Shown here piece by piece: positions 44,945 to 54,076 of a stretch of DNA of 64,000 nucleotides. Within the stretch, counting starts at the first letter, position 1, and each line of letters starts with the position of its first letter. Below the pieces are notes generated by a model. It had not been told where the DNA came from, made no database searches, and worked only from the letters and a program-made list of their open reading frames with translations. Made by a program: the position numbers and the translations under genes. Source of the stretch: Exiguobacterium sp. (GTDB lineage: Bacteria; Bacillota; Bacilli; Exiguobacteriales; Exiguobacteriaceae); contig NZ_JAFIFD010000038.1 of assembly GCF_020832205.1 (NCBI RefSeq), positions 1 through 64,000 on the forward strand. The letters are read 5' to 3'.

Positions 44945-45649
44945 ATGAAGAAAAAACTGAAGTGGGTTGGGCTTGGCCTGTTCGGACTCATTTTGGTCGC
45001 CGTCATCGGCTTCCTTGTGTGGACGCAATTGACGTATGGACCGACAGAGGAAGCGCTCGGTTACGCGGCCGAGGCGACGGAAGTGGACAATCGGCTCGAA
45101 TTCGGGGACCCGAAGAGCGAGGTCGGGATCATCTTGTATCCGGGAGCGAAAGTCGACAAAGAAGCATACGCTTATTACGGCGCACAGTTGGCGGAAGAAG
45201 GAATCTTTGTCGCGATTCCGTCACTCCGGTTGAACTTAGGGATTTTAGATATCGATGCGGCAGAACCAATCATCGAGGCACACCCGAATATCGAACGTTG
45301 GATCGTCGCTGGGCACTCGCTCGGCGGGTCAGCAGCGTCCGGATTCGCCCTCGAGAACGAGGGTCTCGTCGACGGTGTCATTTTCCTCGCCTCGTATCCG
45401 ATCAGCTCGATGATAGAGAGCGAGCTGCGTGTGTTGTCTGTCTCAGGCGAAGTGGACGGCTTGGCCACGCCGGCCGATATCGAAGCGAGCCGTGAGGACG
45501 TCCCGAGTGACGCCACGTTCCATCAAATCGAAGGCGGCAATCACGCCAACTTCGGCATGTACGGCCCGCAGGACGGGGATAACGATAGTCCGCTCAGCGC
45601 GAAAGAACAGCTCGACGAAACGATTGCACACATATTGAATTGGTTATGA
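44945..45649 (+). CDS. Membrane-anchored alpha/beta hydrolase
   Basis: 234 residues. N-terminal anchor or signal (residues 8-27), then an alpha/beta-hydrolase_5 domain: nucleophile in GHSLGGS (Ser near 122), acid in SGEVDGLA and His in GGNHANFGMYGPQDGD. A cleavage site is not evident, so probably an extracytoplasmic, membrane-tethered esterase. ATGGAGGT precedes ATG 44945. Substrate unknown. Divergent from the NCS2 permease. Confidence 0.85.
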   Translation: MKKKLKWVGLGLFGLILVAVIGFLVWTQLTYGPTEEALGYAAEATEVDNRLEFGDPKSEVGIILYPGAKVDKEAYAYYGAQLAEEGIFVAIPSLRLNLGILDIDAAEPIIEAHPNIERWIVAGHSLGGSAASGFALENEGLVDGVIFLASYPISSMIESELRVLSVSGEVDGLATPADIEASREDVPSDATFHQIEGGNHANFGMYGPQDGDNDSPLSAKEQLDETIAHILNWL

Positions 45650-45681
45650 AAACAGCGTGCCCGCATCGGGCACGCTGTTTT
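45649..45681. terminator. Bidirectional terminator
   Basis: 14-bp perfect stem 45649-45662/45668-45681 (AAAACAGCGTGCCC), loop GCATC. Confidence 0.9.
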
Positions 45682-45685
45682 AACG

Positions 45686-46861
45686 TCAGTCAAGACGATA
45701 GCTGATTGCTGTCAATAGCGCGGTCACGAGGGCGACGGCGCCTCCAACGAGGGCGAGCGTCATGACGGGTGCATTCGCATAGACGAGTCCGCCAAGCGCT
45801 GACCCCATCCCGATCCCGACGTTACTTGCGACAGGCATGAGTGACGAGGCGAGACCTTTCGCGTCCGGATTGAACTTCTCGGCCAAGTCAATCAAGTAAA
45901 TTTGCGTCGACGTCGTGAGCAAGATCGCCATGAACGACATGAGTGCGATATTGATGAGGCCGAGCGTCACGTTCGCGGTCGTCACATAGAGCGCGGCGAG
46001 CACGAACGCCTGGATGAGAAAGACGAAGCGAAGGCGACCGATCGGATTGTGGCTCGCAATCTTTCCGGCCGCCATGTTGCTGAAAATCGAGATGAACCCG
46101 TAAGCGAACAGGATCGGGCTGACCCAAGCAATCGGCACCCCGAGCACCCCTTTTAAGATCGGGACGAGATACGTGTAGACGACGTACGTCGCACCGAAAC
46201 CGAACGCCGGGATAAAGAAGGCGATTAAAATGCGGGGATTCGTTAACAGACGCAACTGGTCAGCAATCGACGTCCGCGCGCTCGTCAACTGACTCGGTAC
46301 GACACGGTAGACGGCGAAAAATGCGACGACTCCTAAAGCGGTCGTCAAGATGAACGTCGTTTCCCAGCCGCTTCGTTGACCGATGAACGTGCCGAGCGGG
46401 ACACCGAACACGTTCGCCATCGTGAACCCGCCGAAGATGAACGAAACGGCGATCCCGCGCTTTCCGGGCGGTACCGATTCGCTGGCGACGAGCATCGCGA
46501 GCGAGATGAGGACACCGGTCACGACGGCAGTCAACATCCGGAGTATGAGCAAGATGCCGTACGTCGGCGCCAAACTGCTGAATAAGTTAAAGACGATGAA
46601 GCCGAATGTGAGGACGAGCATGAGTTTTCGTTTCGGCAAATGGCTCGTGAATGACATCGTGAGCGGCGTCCCGATGGCGAACGTGATGGCGAACGCCGAG
46701 ACGAGCGTACCGGCTGTCGCAATCGAGATGGACAGCCCGTCAGCGATATCCGGCAAGATGCCGACGATGACGAACTCGCTCGTCCCGAGCACGAATGTGA
46801 GGAGGGCGAGTGATAAGATAAGCGTCCAGTCGGTGCGACTGAGCGTTGAAGAAGTCGTCAA
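45686..46861 (-). CDS. MFS transporter, DHA1 family (YtbD/AraJ-like)
   Basis: 391 residues, 12 helices. FVLGTSEFVIVGILPDIADG is the start of the DHA1 drug/sugar exporters like YtbD and AraJ, and RMLTAVVTGVLISLAMLVASE is motif C. It starts with TTG at 46861 and has only a weak ribosome site (AGTAGTGA). Export of sugars or drugs; substrate unknown. Monocistronic. Confidence 0.87.
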   Translation of the reverse strand: MTTSSTLSRTDWTLILSLALLTFVLGTSEFVIVGILPDIADGLSISIATAGTLVSAFAITFAIGTPLTMSFTSHLPKRKLMLVLTFGFIVFNLFSSLAPTYGILLILRMLTAVVTGVLISLAMLVASESVPPGKRGIAVSFIFGGFTMANVFGVPLGTFIGQRSGWETTFILTTALGVVAFFAVYRVVPSQLTSARTSIADQLRLLTNPRILIAFFIPAFGFGATYVVYTYLVPILKGVLGVPIAWVSPILFAYGFISIFSNMAAGKIASHNPIGRLRFVFLIQAFVLAALYVTTANVTLGLINIALMSFMAILLTTSTQIYLIDLAEKFNPDAKGLASSLMPVASNVGIGMGSALGGLVYANAPVMTLALVGGAVALVTALLTAISYRLD

Positions 46862-46940
46862 AATGAATCACTACTTTCAAAAATATAGTTGTTAGACATC
46901 AGTCGTTTCCAACGATACCGAAATTTCGTCAAAAGCAAAA

Positions 46941-46971
46941 CCCTTTTCTCTCATCGAGTGAGAGAAAAGGG
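46941..46971 (-). terminator. Terminator of endo/exonuclease-fold gene
   Basis: 13-bp perfect stem 46941-46953/46959-46971; the minus strand then reads TTTTGCTTTTG. Confidence 0.85.
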
Positions 46972-46976
46972 TCAAG

Positions 46977-47768
46977 TCAGCGCCAAAACGCGGTCGCTTC
47001 GACACCGGCATGATCGGAGACGACGGGGCCGTTCTCGCCGTCAAAGACGACAGCGTGCCGAGACACGTGAATCGGCGCGTTCGTCAACATCAAGTCGATT
47101 CGAAGCGCCTGCTTGTTCTCGTCCCATCCGGCAATTTTGCCTTGGACGGTGGCGTCACCTTCCCGTTCGGTCGCGAGGAAGAACAAGTCTTGGAGCCCGT
47201 TGTCCATCAAGTAATCATAACCTTCACCACGCAAAAAGGCGTCATTATTGAAGTCACCGAGGAGCAAGGCGCGGTCGTCGTCCTCGACACGCCGGAGCAA
47301 TTCATCAAGTTGATGACGGACCGGCTCTTCCTCGTCGTGCCACCAGCCGAGATGACAAGAATAGACGGCCGTCGGCGCATCAAATCCGTCAACCATCGCT
47401 TTGACGATTTTTCGGGACTTGTAGTTGTTCGGGTCGGTCGTCTTCGAGACGAAGAACGATTCGGTTGCGAGGAATGGCGTCCGGGACAGGATGGCGACGC
47501 CTTCTTCATAAATATCATAGCCGTAATGAGCGAAGTCCCACGTCATATAGTACGTCACACCGACTTCTTTCAACCGTTCGACGAGTACGTGGGCGAAGTT
47601 ATTCTCACGGATGATGCCGTCGACGATCGGTGCCTCTTTATGTTGGTTCACTTCTTGCAGCGCGATGATGTCATACTCTTCGCTCGCGATCCGTTCGACG
47701 ATGGAATCAATTTTTTCTTGTTGGCGGTCTTCTAACCAGGCGTGGCAGTTGAGCGTCAAAATGTTCAC
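46977..47768 (-). CDS. Endonuclease/exonuclease/phosphatase-fold hydrolase
   Basis: 263 residues, no signal peptide. MNILTLNCHAW, IIALQEVNQH, VYSCHLGWWHDEEEP, LLLGDFNNDAF and VSDHAGVEA are the five EEP-superfamily active-site motifs (Asn, Glu, His, Asp-Asn, Asp-His). GTG 47768 follows AAAGGAGGATCATC. The layout resembles sphingomyelinase-like and YafD-like proteins. Sits between an MFS gene and the PTS gene; the shared orientation with PTS IICB downstream of it is separated by a terminator. Confidence 0.87.
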   Translation of the reverse strand: MNILTLNCHAWLEDRQQEKIDSIVERIASEEYDIIALQEVNQHKEAPIVDGIIRENNFAHVLVERLKEVGVTYYMTWDFAHYGYDIYEEGVAILSRTPFLATESFFVSKTTDPNNYKSRKIVKAMVDGFDAPTAVYSCHLGWWHDEEEPVRHQLDELLRRVEDDDRALLLGDFNNDAFLRGEGYDYLMDNGLQDLFFLATEREGDATVQGKIAGWDENKQALRIDLMLTNAPIHVSRHAVVFDGENGPVVSDHAGVEATAFWR

Positions 47769-47784
47769 GATGATCCTCCTTTAG

Positions 47785-47818
47785 AAAAAACAGGCCAACT
47801 CGTGCGAGCTGGCCTGTT
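47785..47818 (-). terminator. Terminator of PTS IICB gene
   Basis: Stem AACAGGCCAACTCG (47789-47802) with 47805-47818 (one G-T pair), minus-strand T-run of six. Confidence 0.88.
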
Positions 47819-47820
47819 GA

Positions 47821-49449
47821 TTATGCTCCGATGACGTCTTGAATGTCTGACTTCAATACGTCGGCTTTCGGGCCATAGATTGCTTGGACCCCACGGTCTT
47901 TCAAGATGAGACCCATGGCGCCGTTCTTTTTCCATTCGCTCTCTTCCGAGACGAGCGACATGTCTTTCACCGTGACACGAAGGCGTGTCATGCAGGCGTC
48001 GACGTCTTCGATGTTCTCTTCCCCACCGAGGAGGGCGATAATCCCCATGACCTGCTCGTTGCCGGTCATTGTCGATTTCTCGCTCACTTCTTCCATATAG
48101 TTACCGTTGCGTCCTGGCGTCGGCAAGTTCATCTTCTTGATGAAGAAGTTGAACACACCGAAGTTGATGAAGAAAAACGCGATGGCGACGAGGAAGAAGT
48201 TGATCAAATCTTGAAGAAGACCGGCTTTCACGATCATCGGGATGCGTGTGAGCAACTCGATGGCACCGAACGCGTGAACGCGAAGGTCGATGATATCCGC
48301 CAAGGCGAAGGCGGCACCGGCCATGAGCGCATAGACGACGTAAAGCACTGGCGCGACGAACATGAACATGAACTCGATCGGTTCTGTGACACCTGTCAAG
48401 AAGACAGCGAGACCGGCCGATAGGAACATCGGCTTGTATTGTGCTTTCTTGTCAGCGTCGACGTTGCGGTACATCGCATAGGCAGCACCGATAAGCGCGG
48501 CGAACGACAAGAGCACTTGTCCGACTTTGAAGCGGGCTGGTACAACATCAGCGAGTAACGTGTTGTAAGCAGCCGTGTCCCCAGCGGCGCGAAGGTTGAC
48601 GAGGTCCGTTACCCATGCCAACCAGAGCGGGTCTTGTCCGGCTACGACGGATCCGGCCGTTGCCCCTGTCAAAATCGTATACGTGCCACCAAGTTCCGTA
48701 TAGTTCATCGGGACGGTGAGCATGTGGTGCAATCCGAACGGCAAGAGCAGACGCTCGAGTGCCCCGTAGATGAACGGTGCAAGGACCGGTGCCGTGTTAC
48801 GCGACGTCGCGATCCACTCACCAAAGCTATTGAGTGCCCCTTGAATCGTCGGCCAAATGATTGACAGCGCGATTGCCGCGACGACTGAACCAAGGATGAC
48901 GACGAACGGGACGAAACGCTTTCCGTTAAAGAACGAGAGGGCGTTCGGCAATTTGTTGAAGTTGTAGAACTTGTTATAGAGCGCACCACCGAGGAAACCG
49001 GCGATGATCCCGACGAACACACCCATGTTGAGGGCTGGTGAGCCGAGGACTGATGTGAAGTAGTCGGCGACGACGAGGTCGGCTCCGAAAAGCGACTTCA
49101 CGGACGCTGTAGAGTCTTGAAGCATGGCACCGTTGACGTTGAAGATGGCGCCAGTGACGCGGTTGATCAAAATGAAGGCGATGAGTGCCGCGAAAGCACC
49201 GCCGGCTTTATCTTTTGCCCATGAGCCACCGATGGCGACTGCGAATAAAATATGTAGATTGACGATGATGCCCCAACCTAAGTCTTCAATGATGCGAGCC
49301 GTCGTCAGTAAGATACCGACGTCTCCGGCGGACATACCGATCAATTTACCGATAGAGATCATAAGACCGGCAGCTGGCATGACGGCGATGACGACCATTA
49401 ACGCCTTGCCGAGTTTTTGCCAAAAGTCGAACGAGATGAGTTGTTTCAT
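47821..49449 (-). CDS. PTS maltose/glucose-type transporter, IICB
   Basis: 542 residues. IIC domain (1-410) begins FWQKLGKALMVVIAVMPAAG, the glucose-maltose-GlcNAc group, nearest MalT of enterococci and lactic bacteria from memory; substrate-site motif GVTEPIEFMFMF near 365. IIB domain (455-542) has phospho-cysteine Cys486 in EDVDACMTRLRV. No IIA domain, so it must borrow one, for instance the glucose IIA. AAGGAAG precedes ATG 49449. Its promoter is covered by three LacI-type operators at 22-bp steps. Confidence 0.9.
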   Translation of the reverse strand: MKQLISFDFWQKLGKALMVVIAVMPAAGLMISIGKLIGMSAGDVGILLTTARIIEDLGWGIIVNLHILFAVAIGGSWAKDKAGGAFAALIAFILINRVTGAIFNVNGAMLQDSTASVKSLFGADLVVADYFTSVLGSPALNMGVFVGIIAGFLGGALYNKFYNFNKLPNALSFFNGKRFVPFVVILGSVVAAIALSIIWPTIQGALNSFGEWIATSRNTAPVLAPFIYGALERLLLPFGLHHMLTVPMNYTELGGTYTILTGATAGSVVAGQDPLWLAWVTDLVNLRAAGDTAAYNTLLADVVPARFKVGQVLLSFAALIGAAYAMYRNVDADKKAQYKPMFLSAGLAVFLTGVTEPIEFMFMFVAPVLYVVYALMAGAAFALADIIDLRVHAFGAIELLTRIPMIVKAGLLQDLINFFLVAIAFFFINFGVFNFFIKKMNLPTPGRNGNYMEEVSEKSTMTGNEQVMGIIALLGGEENIEDVDACMTRLRVTVKDMSLVSEESEWKKNGAMGLILKDRGVQAIYGPKADVLKSDIQDVIGA

Positions 49450-49503
49450 GCTATACGCTTCCTTCCTGTGCGGAACTTTTTATCTGGTTAATGCGAATGC
49501 TAA

Positions 49504-49561
49504 TGCAATCGCTTGCATAAATGATTGTAATCGATTGCATAGATTTGTGCAACCGGTTTCC
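49504..49561. promoter_or_regulatory. Three LacI/MalR-type operators, 22-bp period
   Basis: TGCAATCGCTTGCA (49504-49517), TGTAATCGATTGCA (49526-49539), TGCAACCGGTTTCC (49548-49561). The central CG lies at 49510, 49532 and 49554, exactly 22 bp apart. They cover the -35, the -10 and the start of the PTS promoter. The pattern GCAANCGNTTGC is that of MalR-type regulators; sites 1-2 also resemble cre. Confidence 0.75.
49524..49552 (-). promoter_or_regulatory. Sigma-A promoter of PTS gene
   Basis: Minus strand TTGCAC (49552-49547), 17-bp spacer, TACAAT (49529-49524). Confidence 0.75.
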
Positions 49562-49669
49562 TAATTTTCATTTATTTTCATCGGCGAGCCGATCGTGCCA
49601 TTCGAGGCGGCAACTTGTCAGGCGAAACGAATCTCGCTACAATACTAAAGGTTGAAAGGGGCGAGAATC

Positions 49670-50434
49670 ATGGGTTGGAGACAGACGACGTCCGCTTTGT
49701 CGAAAGAGGAACAAGCGGTCTTATTAGATGAGTTGCTACAGACAGGTATATTGAAAGAAGAGGACAGATTGTTGTACGGGCTCCTCATGCCGGATCGGGT
49801 CAAGCGCATGTACGACGTCCTCGCACTGCGGACGAACCACATTACGATTTTGACCGAAGGGGTAGACGACCCGCACAATCAGTCAGCGGTACTCCGTTCG
49901 GCCGACGCGTTCGGTGTCCAGACGCTTCACGTCGTCGAGGGACGGGCCAAGTTCAAACCGAACTCGATTATCGCGAAAAGCGCCGATCGCTGGGTCGATG
50001 TCGTCGAACATCCGTCGATTGAGGAAGCGATTGACCGCTTGAAGGCGGACGGGTATCAAGTGTTCGCGACGGCATTGAGCGAAGAAGCGATTCCGCTCGA
50101 GGACGTCGACGTCACGAAGCCGACCGTGCTTTTGTTCGGGAATGAGCATCACGGCGTCTCCGAACGTGCCCTTGCGAAGGCGGACGGGAATTACATCATC
50201 CCGATGCAAGGTTACGTCCAAAGTTTGAACATCTCGGTCGCCGCCGCCATCTCTCTGTATGATGTCACGACACGGGCGAGGCACGTGGTGACGGAAGGTT
50301 ACGGATTGACGATCGCCGAGAAACAACGGGTGCTCAAAGACTGGATGGTCAAGAGTTTGCCGAAGCGTTCACTCGGGGTGTATAAGCAAAAAGGTTTGAC
50401 CGCTTTTGAGCGGGAGACAGGAAAATCTGAGTAG
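49670..50434 (+). CDS. TrmH/SpoU-family RNA 2'-O-methyltransferase
   Basis: 254 residues from ATG 49670 (GAAAGGGGCGA upstream). SPOUT knot motifs: NQSAVLRSADAFGVQ (motif 1), LLFGNEHHGVSERAL (motif 2) and MQGYVQSLNISVAAAISLYD (motif 3). The layout, with a short N-terminal domain and C-terminal helix, is nearest TrmH, which methylates G18 of tRNA. Cytoplasmic. Confidence 0.88.
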   Translation: MGWRQTTSALSKEEQAVLLDELLQTGILKEEDRLLYGLLMPDRVKRMYDVLALRTNHITILTEGVDDPHNQSAVLRSADAFGVQTLHVVEGRAKFKPNSIIAKSADRWVDVVEHPSIEEAIDRLKADGYQVFATALSEEAIPLEDVDVTKPTVLLFGNEHHGVSERALAKADGNYIIPMQGYVQSLNISVAAAISLYDVTTRARHVVTEGYGLTIAEKQRVLKDWMVKSLPKRSLGVYKQKGLTAFERETGKSE

Positions 50435-50490
50435 ACGGCGAAGTAAACAGGCGTACGCGCACTGTTCACACGTTGAAAGGGGATGGAAAG

Positions 50491-50946
50491 ATGAGTACGA
50501 CCAGTTCATTTATCGTGAAAGATGTGACAACGAACTTTAACGAATTTGAAGAGGAGTTCTTTAATCTGTACCGCCGCCTGTATGGCGACATCGATCAACT
50601 GCGTTTCAAAGAACGACTGTATCGTCACGCCAACCCGCTCGTATTGCTCGCCTTCTCGGAAGACCGGCTCGTCGGCTTCAAAATCGGATATGAGGCTGAG
50701 CCGTATCGCTTCTATAGCTGGGCCGGCGGCGTGCATCCGGAGTTCCAAAAACATGGGATCGGCCGCAAGCTGATGGACACGCAACTCGAATGGGTGAAAG
50801 CGCAAGGGTTCCACTCGATTCGGACGAAAGCGCGCAACACGAACAAGGGCGTCATCATCTTGAACTTGTTGTGCGGGTACGACATCATGGGGGCGTATAC
50901 GGAAGATAACGAACCACGCATCATGATGGAGAAACAATTGAACTGA
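50491..50946 (+). CDS. GNAT-family N-acetyltransferase
   Basis: 151 residues. Acetyl-CoA loop HPEFQKHGIGRKLMD (near 85-99) with preceding strand YSWAGGV; C-terminal VIILNLLCGYDIMGAY. AAAGGGGATGGAAAG gives ATG 50491. Substrate unknown. It follows the TrmH gene by 56 bp on the same strand. Confidence 0.87.
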   Translation: MSTTSSFIVKDVTTNFNEFEEEFFNLYRRLYGDIDQLRFKERLYRHANPLVLLAFSEDRLVGFKIGYEAEPYRFYSWAGGVHPEFQKHGIGRKLMDTQLEWVKAQGFHSIRTKARNTNKGVIILNLLCGYDIMGAYTEDNEPRIMMEKQLN

Positions 50947-51037
50947 CGATTGAGCCGTGGCGAGTGCCGCGGCTTTTTTTGTAGGCATGAAACCAAACGA
51001 AGCGGCGTCCGTATAAAGGAAAAAAGGGGGAGAGGAC

Positions 51038-51535
51038 ATGGTCAACACGTTCGCGTTCGGGGAAGAAGGATACATCGATTCGACAGGGATGGGAGATTCT
51101 TTTTTTAGTGGGATGTTCAGTATTTTTCCGATTTTTATTATCGGCATTGTGACCGTGATTATCATCGCTATTATAGGCATGATTCGCCAAGTAACGAAGA
51201 CGAAAGGTCTGTTGAAAGATATGCAACGCTTTGCGACGGAACTCGCTGACCATCCGGACGACGAGGCGGCGAATCGGCTCGCAGATTATTTGCGGGACGT
51301 GACGTCGTTCCCGATCGATCGGACATACATGGAGCCGTTCCGGGTCGCACTCGGCAGTTACCAGTTGGTCATGGAGTCGCCACACGTAAGCGACGAGACG
51401 AAGGCGCGGGTCGACCGCCAATACAAGCGGCTCGGCATATTGGACGGGGATAAGTTCGCCGATGAGCCGGCTCCGCGACGTAGTTCGAGCTCGCATCACC
51501 ATCACCACAACGACCATCATAATCATCACATGTAA
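51038..51535 (+). CDS. Membrane protein with histidine-rich C-terminus
   Basis: 165 residues. Short extracytoplasmic N-terminus, one long membrane segment (about 28-50, IFPIFIIGIVTVIIIAIIGM), a helical soluble domain to 140 (ETKARVDRQYKRLGILDGDK), and a tail SSSSHHHHHNDHHNHHM that ends in nine histidines among 13 residues. The tail may bind Zn, Ni or Cu. AAGGGGGAGAGG precedes ATG 51038. No family recognised. Terminator starts at the stop codon. Confidence 0.78.
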   Translation: MVNTFAFGEEGYIDSTGMGDSFFSGMFSIFPIFIIGIVTVIIIAIIGMIRQVTKTKGLLKDMQRFATELADHPDDEAANRLADYLRDVTSFPIDRTYMEPFRVALGSYQLVMESPHVSDETKARVDRQYKRLGILDGDKFADEPAPRRSSSSHHHHHNDHHNHHM

Positions 51536-51565
51536 AACGCGTCGGGATTTGTCCGACGCGTTTTT
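51534..51565. terminator. Bidirectional terminator
   Basis: Stem AACGCGTCGG-type (51534-51545) with 51553-51564; T-run follows; shared with the convergent gene at 51567. Confidence 0.88.
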
Positions 51566-51566
51566 G

Positions 51567-52076
51567 TTACATATAGCGGCTCGGATCGAAGTCGATTTCT
51601 GTCCGGTAATTGGCCGCGTCGATGGCGCTCGAGATTCGATTTGTCCGTTTCTCGACATCGCGTGCCTTCAACCGGTACAATTCCGGATCGTAGAGGGCAT
51701 GTTTGATAATGACAGATTTTCCGCCATAACTCGATTGAAATTCACGTTTCGGCCGTTCGGCCAAGTCTTGATACATGCGGGCTTGAGCCTTCAATTGAAT
51801 GGCGAACTCCATCGCTTCGACGAGCGGGAGCGGTCCGTCATTCGTCTCGATGATCGTTTGTAAGTTCGATTCACAGATCAGCCGGTCAAGGCGGCGCAAA
51901 TCGGTGCGAATCGCTTGCAGCTCGACTTCGATATCCTCGATCGAACGGGATTGGATGGTCGGGAGCGGTTCATCTGTCTCAAGTTCGATGAACGCGACCC
52001 GCTCCACTTCCTCTGACAACTTATCAATCTGCTTTAAGAGCAGGCTCTTCAACTTGATGGCATCTGCCAAATACAT
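51567..52076 (-). CDS. DIP1984-family protein
   Basis: 169 residues from ATG 52076 (AAGGAGGAATCCCT upstream). Long helical protein: ADAIKLKSLLLKQIDKLSEE at the start, RLDRLICESNLQTIIE in the middle and YDPELYRLKARDVEKR near the end, the pattern of the DIP1984 (septicolysin-like) family of small coiled-coil proteins. Function unknown; no secretion signal. Confidence 0.75.
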   Translation of the reverse strand: MYLADAIKLKSLLLKQIDKLSEEVERVAFIELETDEPLPTIQSRSIEDIEVELQAIRTDLRRLDRLICESNLQTIIETNDGPLPLVEAMEFAIQLKAQARMYQDLAERPKREFQSSYGGKSVIIKHALYDPELYRLKARDVEKRTNRISSAIDAANYRTEIDFDPSRYM

Positions 52077-52191
52077 AGGGATTCCTCCTTCTGCTTTTTT
52101 TAACCGTACCATAAGGCGCTCCCTAAAAAAAGGAAGGCGTTACTTTTGCGAGTCGAGGCGATATGATGAAAGAAAGAGAGGGGGCCGGCCG

Positions 52192-52848
52192 ATGAACAAA
52201 TGGAAAACGCAGTGGATGATCGCGATGGTGTTGCTCGTATTCGGGACAGCGACGCTCCTCTATCAGTGGATCGACTTGCGACCAGGAGAGATCCGCGATT
52301 ACATCGTCCAGTTTGGCTGGCTCGCCCCAGTCGTGTACATCATCCTGTTCACCGTTCGCCCATTGATTTTATTTCCAACGTCCGTCTTGTCCGTCGCGGG
52401 CGGACTGGCGTTCGAGACGTTGCCGGGTGTCGTCTATACGGTCATCGGTGCCACGCTCAGTGCGCTCGTCGCCTACTATGTCGCGATTCGGTTCGGAGAC
52501 CGCTTTTTGCGACATTTTGAATCGAGTGAGTATGAAAAAATCCAACACAAAATCGAGGAGGACGGTTTTTTTTACGTGTTGATTTTACGGTTGATTCCGC
52601 TCGTCAACTTTGACTTGGTCAGTTACGCCTCAGGGCTCGCGAAAGTGAGACTCCCGGCCTATGTATTCGCGACGATGGTCGGCATGGTCCCGGGTGCGTT
52701 CGCGAACAACTTCCTCGGCAGCAGCATCGCGAGTGGCGACTTGAAGATGGTCATCCTCGCCCTTGCCGTCTTCGTCGTCTTGACGCTCGTCGCGACCGTG
52801 TTCCGGGAACCGATCAAGCGACAGATCAATCGCTATAAAAAGAAGTAG
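52192..52848 (+). CDS. TVP38/TMEM64 (VTT/DedA-like) membrane protein
   Basis: 218 residues, five to six helices. VYIILFTVRPLILFPTSVLS and ALVAYYVAIRFGDRFLRHFE, then LILRLIPLVNFDLVSYASGL are TVP38 family motifs. AGAGAGGGGG precedes ATG 52192. Homologues act in membrane-lipid movement (VTT-domain scramblase-like) or ion homeostasis. A long in-frame opening upstream overlaps the DIP1984 gene antisense and is not coding. Confidence 0.87.
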   Translation: MNKWKTQWMIAMVLLVFGTATLLYQWIDLRPGEIRDYIVQFGWLAPVVYIILFTVRPLILFPTSVLSVAGGLAFETLPGVVYTVIGATLSALVAYYVAIRFGDRFLRHFESSEYEKIQHKIEEDGFFYVLILRLIPLVNFDLVSYASGLAKVRLPAYVFATMVGMVPGAFANNFLGSSIASGDLKMVILALAVFVVLTLVATVFREPIKRQINRYKKK

Positions 52849-52877
52849 ACGCTCCTCGTCGGGAGCGTCTACTTTTT
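52845..52877. terminator. Bidirectional terminator
   Basis: Stem GTAGACGCTCC (52845-52855) with 52862-52872, then TTTTT; ends the TVP38 gene and queF. Confidence 0.88.
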
Positions 52878-52880
52878 GAA

Positions 52881-53369
52881 TTAACGGTTGTCGACCGTCT
52901 CCGGGTATAAGTCGTGATTGAAGAGGCGATGTTCGGCCATCTTCTCGTATTTCGTTCCAGGTTTTCCGTAGTTGTAGTACGGATCGATCGAGATGCCGCC
53001 GCGTGGCGTGAACTTGCCCCACACTTCAAGGTAGCGCGGTTCCATCAACTTGACGAGGTCTTTTCCGATGACGTTGATGCAGTTCTCGTGGAAGTCCCCG
53101 TGGTTGCGGAAGCTGAACAAGTATAGCTTGAGCGATTTCGACTCGACGAGTTTTTCGTCCGGGATGTACGAGATGTAAATCGTCGCGAAGTCCGGCTGAT
53201 TCGTGATCGGGCAGAGCGACGTGAACTCCGGGGCGTTGAACTTCACGAAGTAGTCGTTTTCCGGGTGACGGTTCGGGAACGCTTCGAGCACGTCCGGTGC
53301 GTATTCAAAAATGTATGGGACGCTCTTCTGTCCGAGGAGCGACAAGTCTTGTAAGTCTTCTGGTCTCAT
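52881..53369 (-). CDS. queF: PreQ0 reductase QueF
   Basis: 162 residues, short YkvM-type QueF. Catalytic Cys53 in [13 protein letters not shown] with Asp60, and [13 protein letters not shown] binds the nucleobase/NADPH. Reduces preQ0 to preQ1 with NADPH, last step of free-base synthesis. ATG 53369 chosen: AAGGAG lies 7 bases upstream, and an ATG two codons earlier is too near it. Last gene of queCDEF. Confidence 0.96.
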   Translation of the reverse strand: MRPEDLQDLSLLGQKSVPYIFEYAPDVLEAFPNRHPENDYFVKFNAPEFTSLCPITNQPDFATIYISYIPDEKLVESKSLKLYLFSFRNHGDFHENCINVIGKDLVKLMEPRYLEVWGKFTPRGGISIDPYYNYGKPGTKYEKMAEHRLFNHDLYPETVDNR

Positions 53370-53380
53370 ATTCATTCTCC

Positions 53381-54076
53381 TTAGACGCCACGTTCGTTGG
53401 CGTACAGTAATGTGTGCAGTTGCGGCAAGACACGGACGCTTTGCCACGACGGGTCGCGCGCGACGTCTTCCCATAATTGTTTCAAACGACGGAGCTGGGC
53501 GTCGGTGATGTCACCGTCCGCACCAGGCTCTGGGTTACCGGCTGACAAGTACATGACGTCCGGTGTATAGCGCGTCTGGACTTGTTTCGCGTAGGCGAGA
53601 TCGAGTTCGTCGAAGACGGCGACTTTGAACGTCGTCTGTTCCGGACGGAGGCGCTCGACGATGGCGTCGAGTTTCTCCCAGTCGGTCGACATGCCGGAAG
53701 ACGGCGGTTTCGGGCTGAGCGTCACGTCGTCGATTTGCGTGAGCCAGTCTTGATAGCGGCTCCCTTGTGTCTCGACGGCTAGCTTGACGCCGCGTGCCTT
53801 CAGCTTCTCGACCAAGTCTTTCATGCCGGCGATGAGGAGCGGGTTTCCGCCTGAGATCGTGACGTAGTCGTATGCACCGAGCTCATCAAGCCGTTCGATG
53901 ATCGTATCGGCCGAGAGCATGTCCGGTTTTTCCGAGCCGTCCCACGTGAAGGCGGAGTCGCACCACGAACAGCGATAATCGCAACCGGCGGTCCGGACGA
54001 ACATCGTCTTCTGTCCGATGGCGCGGCCTTCTCCTTGGAACGTCGGGCCGAATACTTCGAGGACAGGGATTTTCAT
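53381..54076 (-). CDS. queE: 7-carboxy-7-deazaguanine synthase QueE
   Basis: 231 residues, radical SAM. Cluster cysteines Cys32, Cys36, Cys39 in CDYRCSWCD (CX3CX2C). [13 protein letters not shown] and SGGNPLL are QueE marks. Converts carboxytetrahydropterin to CDG. Its ATG overlaps the queD stop by one base; 11 bp separate it from queF. Confidence 0.96.
   Translation of the reverse strand: MKIPVLEVFGPTFQGEGRAIGQKTMFVRTAGCDYRCSWCDSAFTWDGSEKPDMLSADTIIERLDELGAYDYVTISGGNPLLIAGMKDLVEKLKARGVKLAVETQGSRYQDWLTQIDDVTLSPKPPSSGMSTDWEKLDAIVERLRPEQTTFKVAVFDELDLAYAKQVQTRYTPDVMYLSAGNPEPGADGDITDAQLRRLKQLWEDVARDPSWQSVRVLPQLHTLLYANERGV

Noticed and set aside
43604-45028. Longer N-terminus for the NCS2 permease
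   Set aside because: The extra 53 residues are hydrophilic, unlike the family, and AGGGGGA marks ATG 44869.
51799-52191. N-terminal extension of the TVP38 protein
   Set aside because: Runs antisense through the DIP1984 gene; a good ribosome site fixes the start at 52192.
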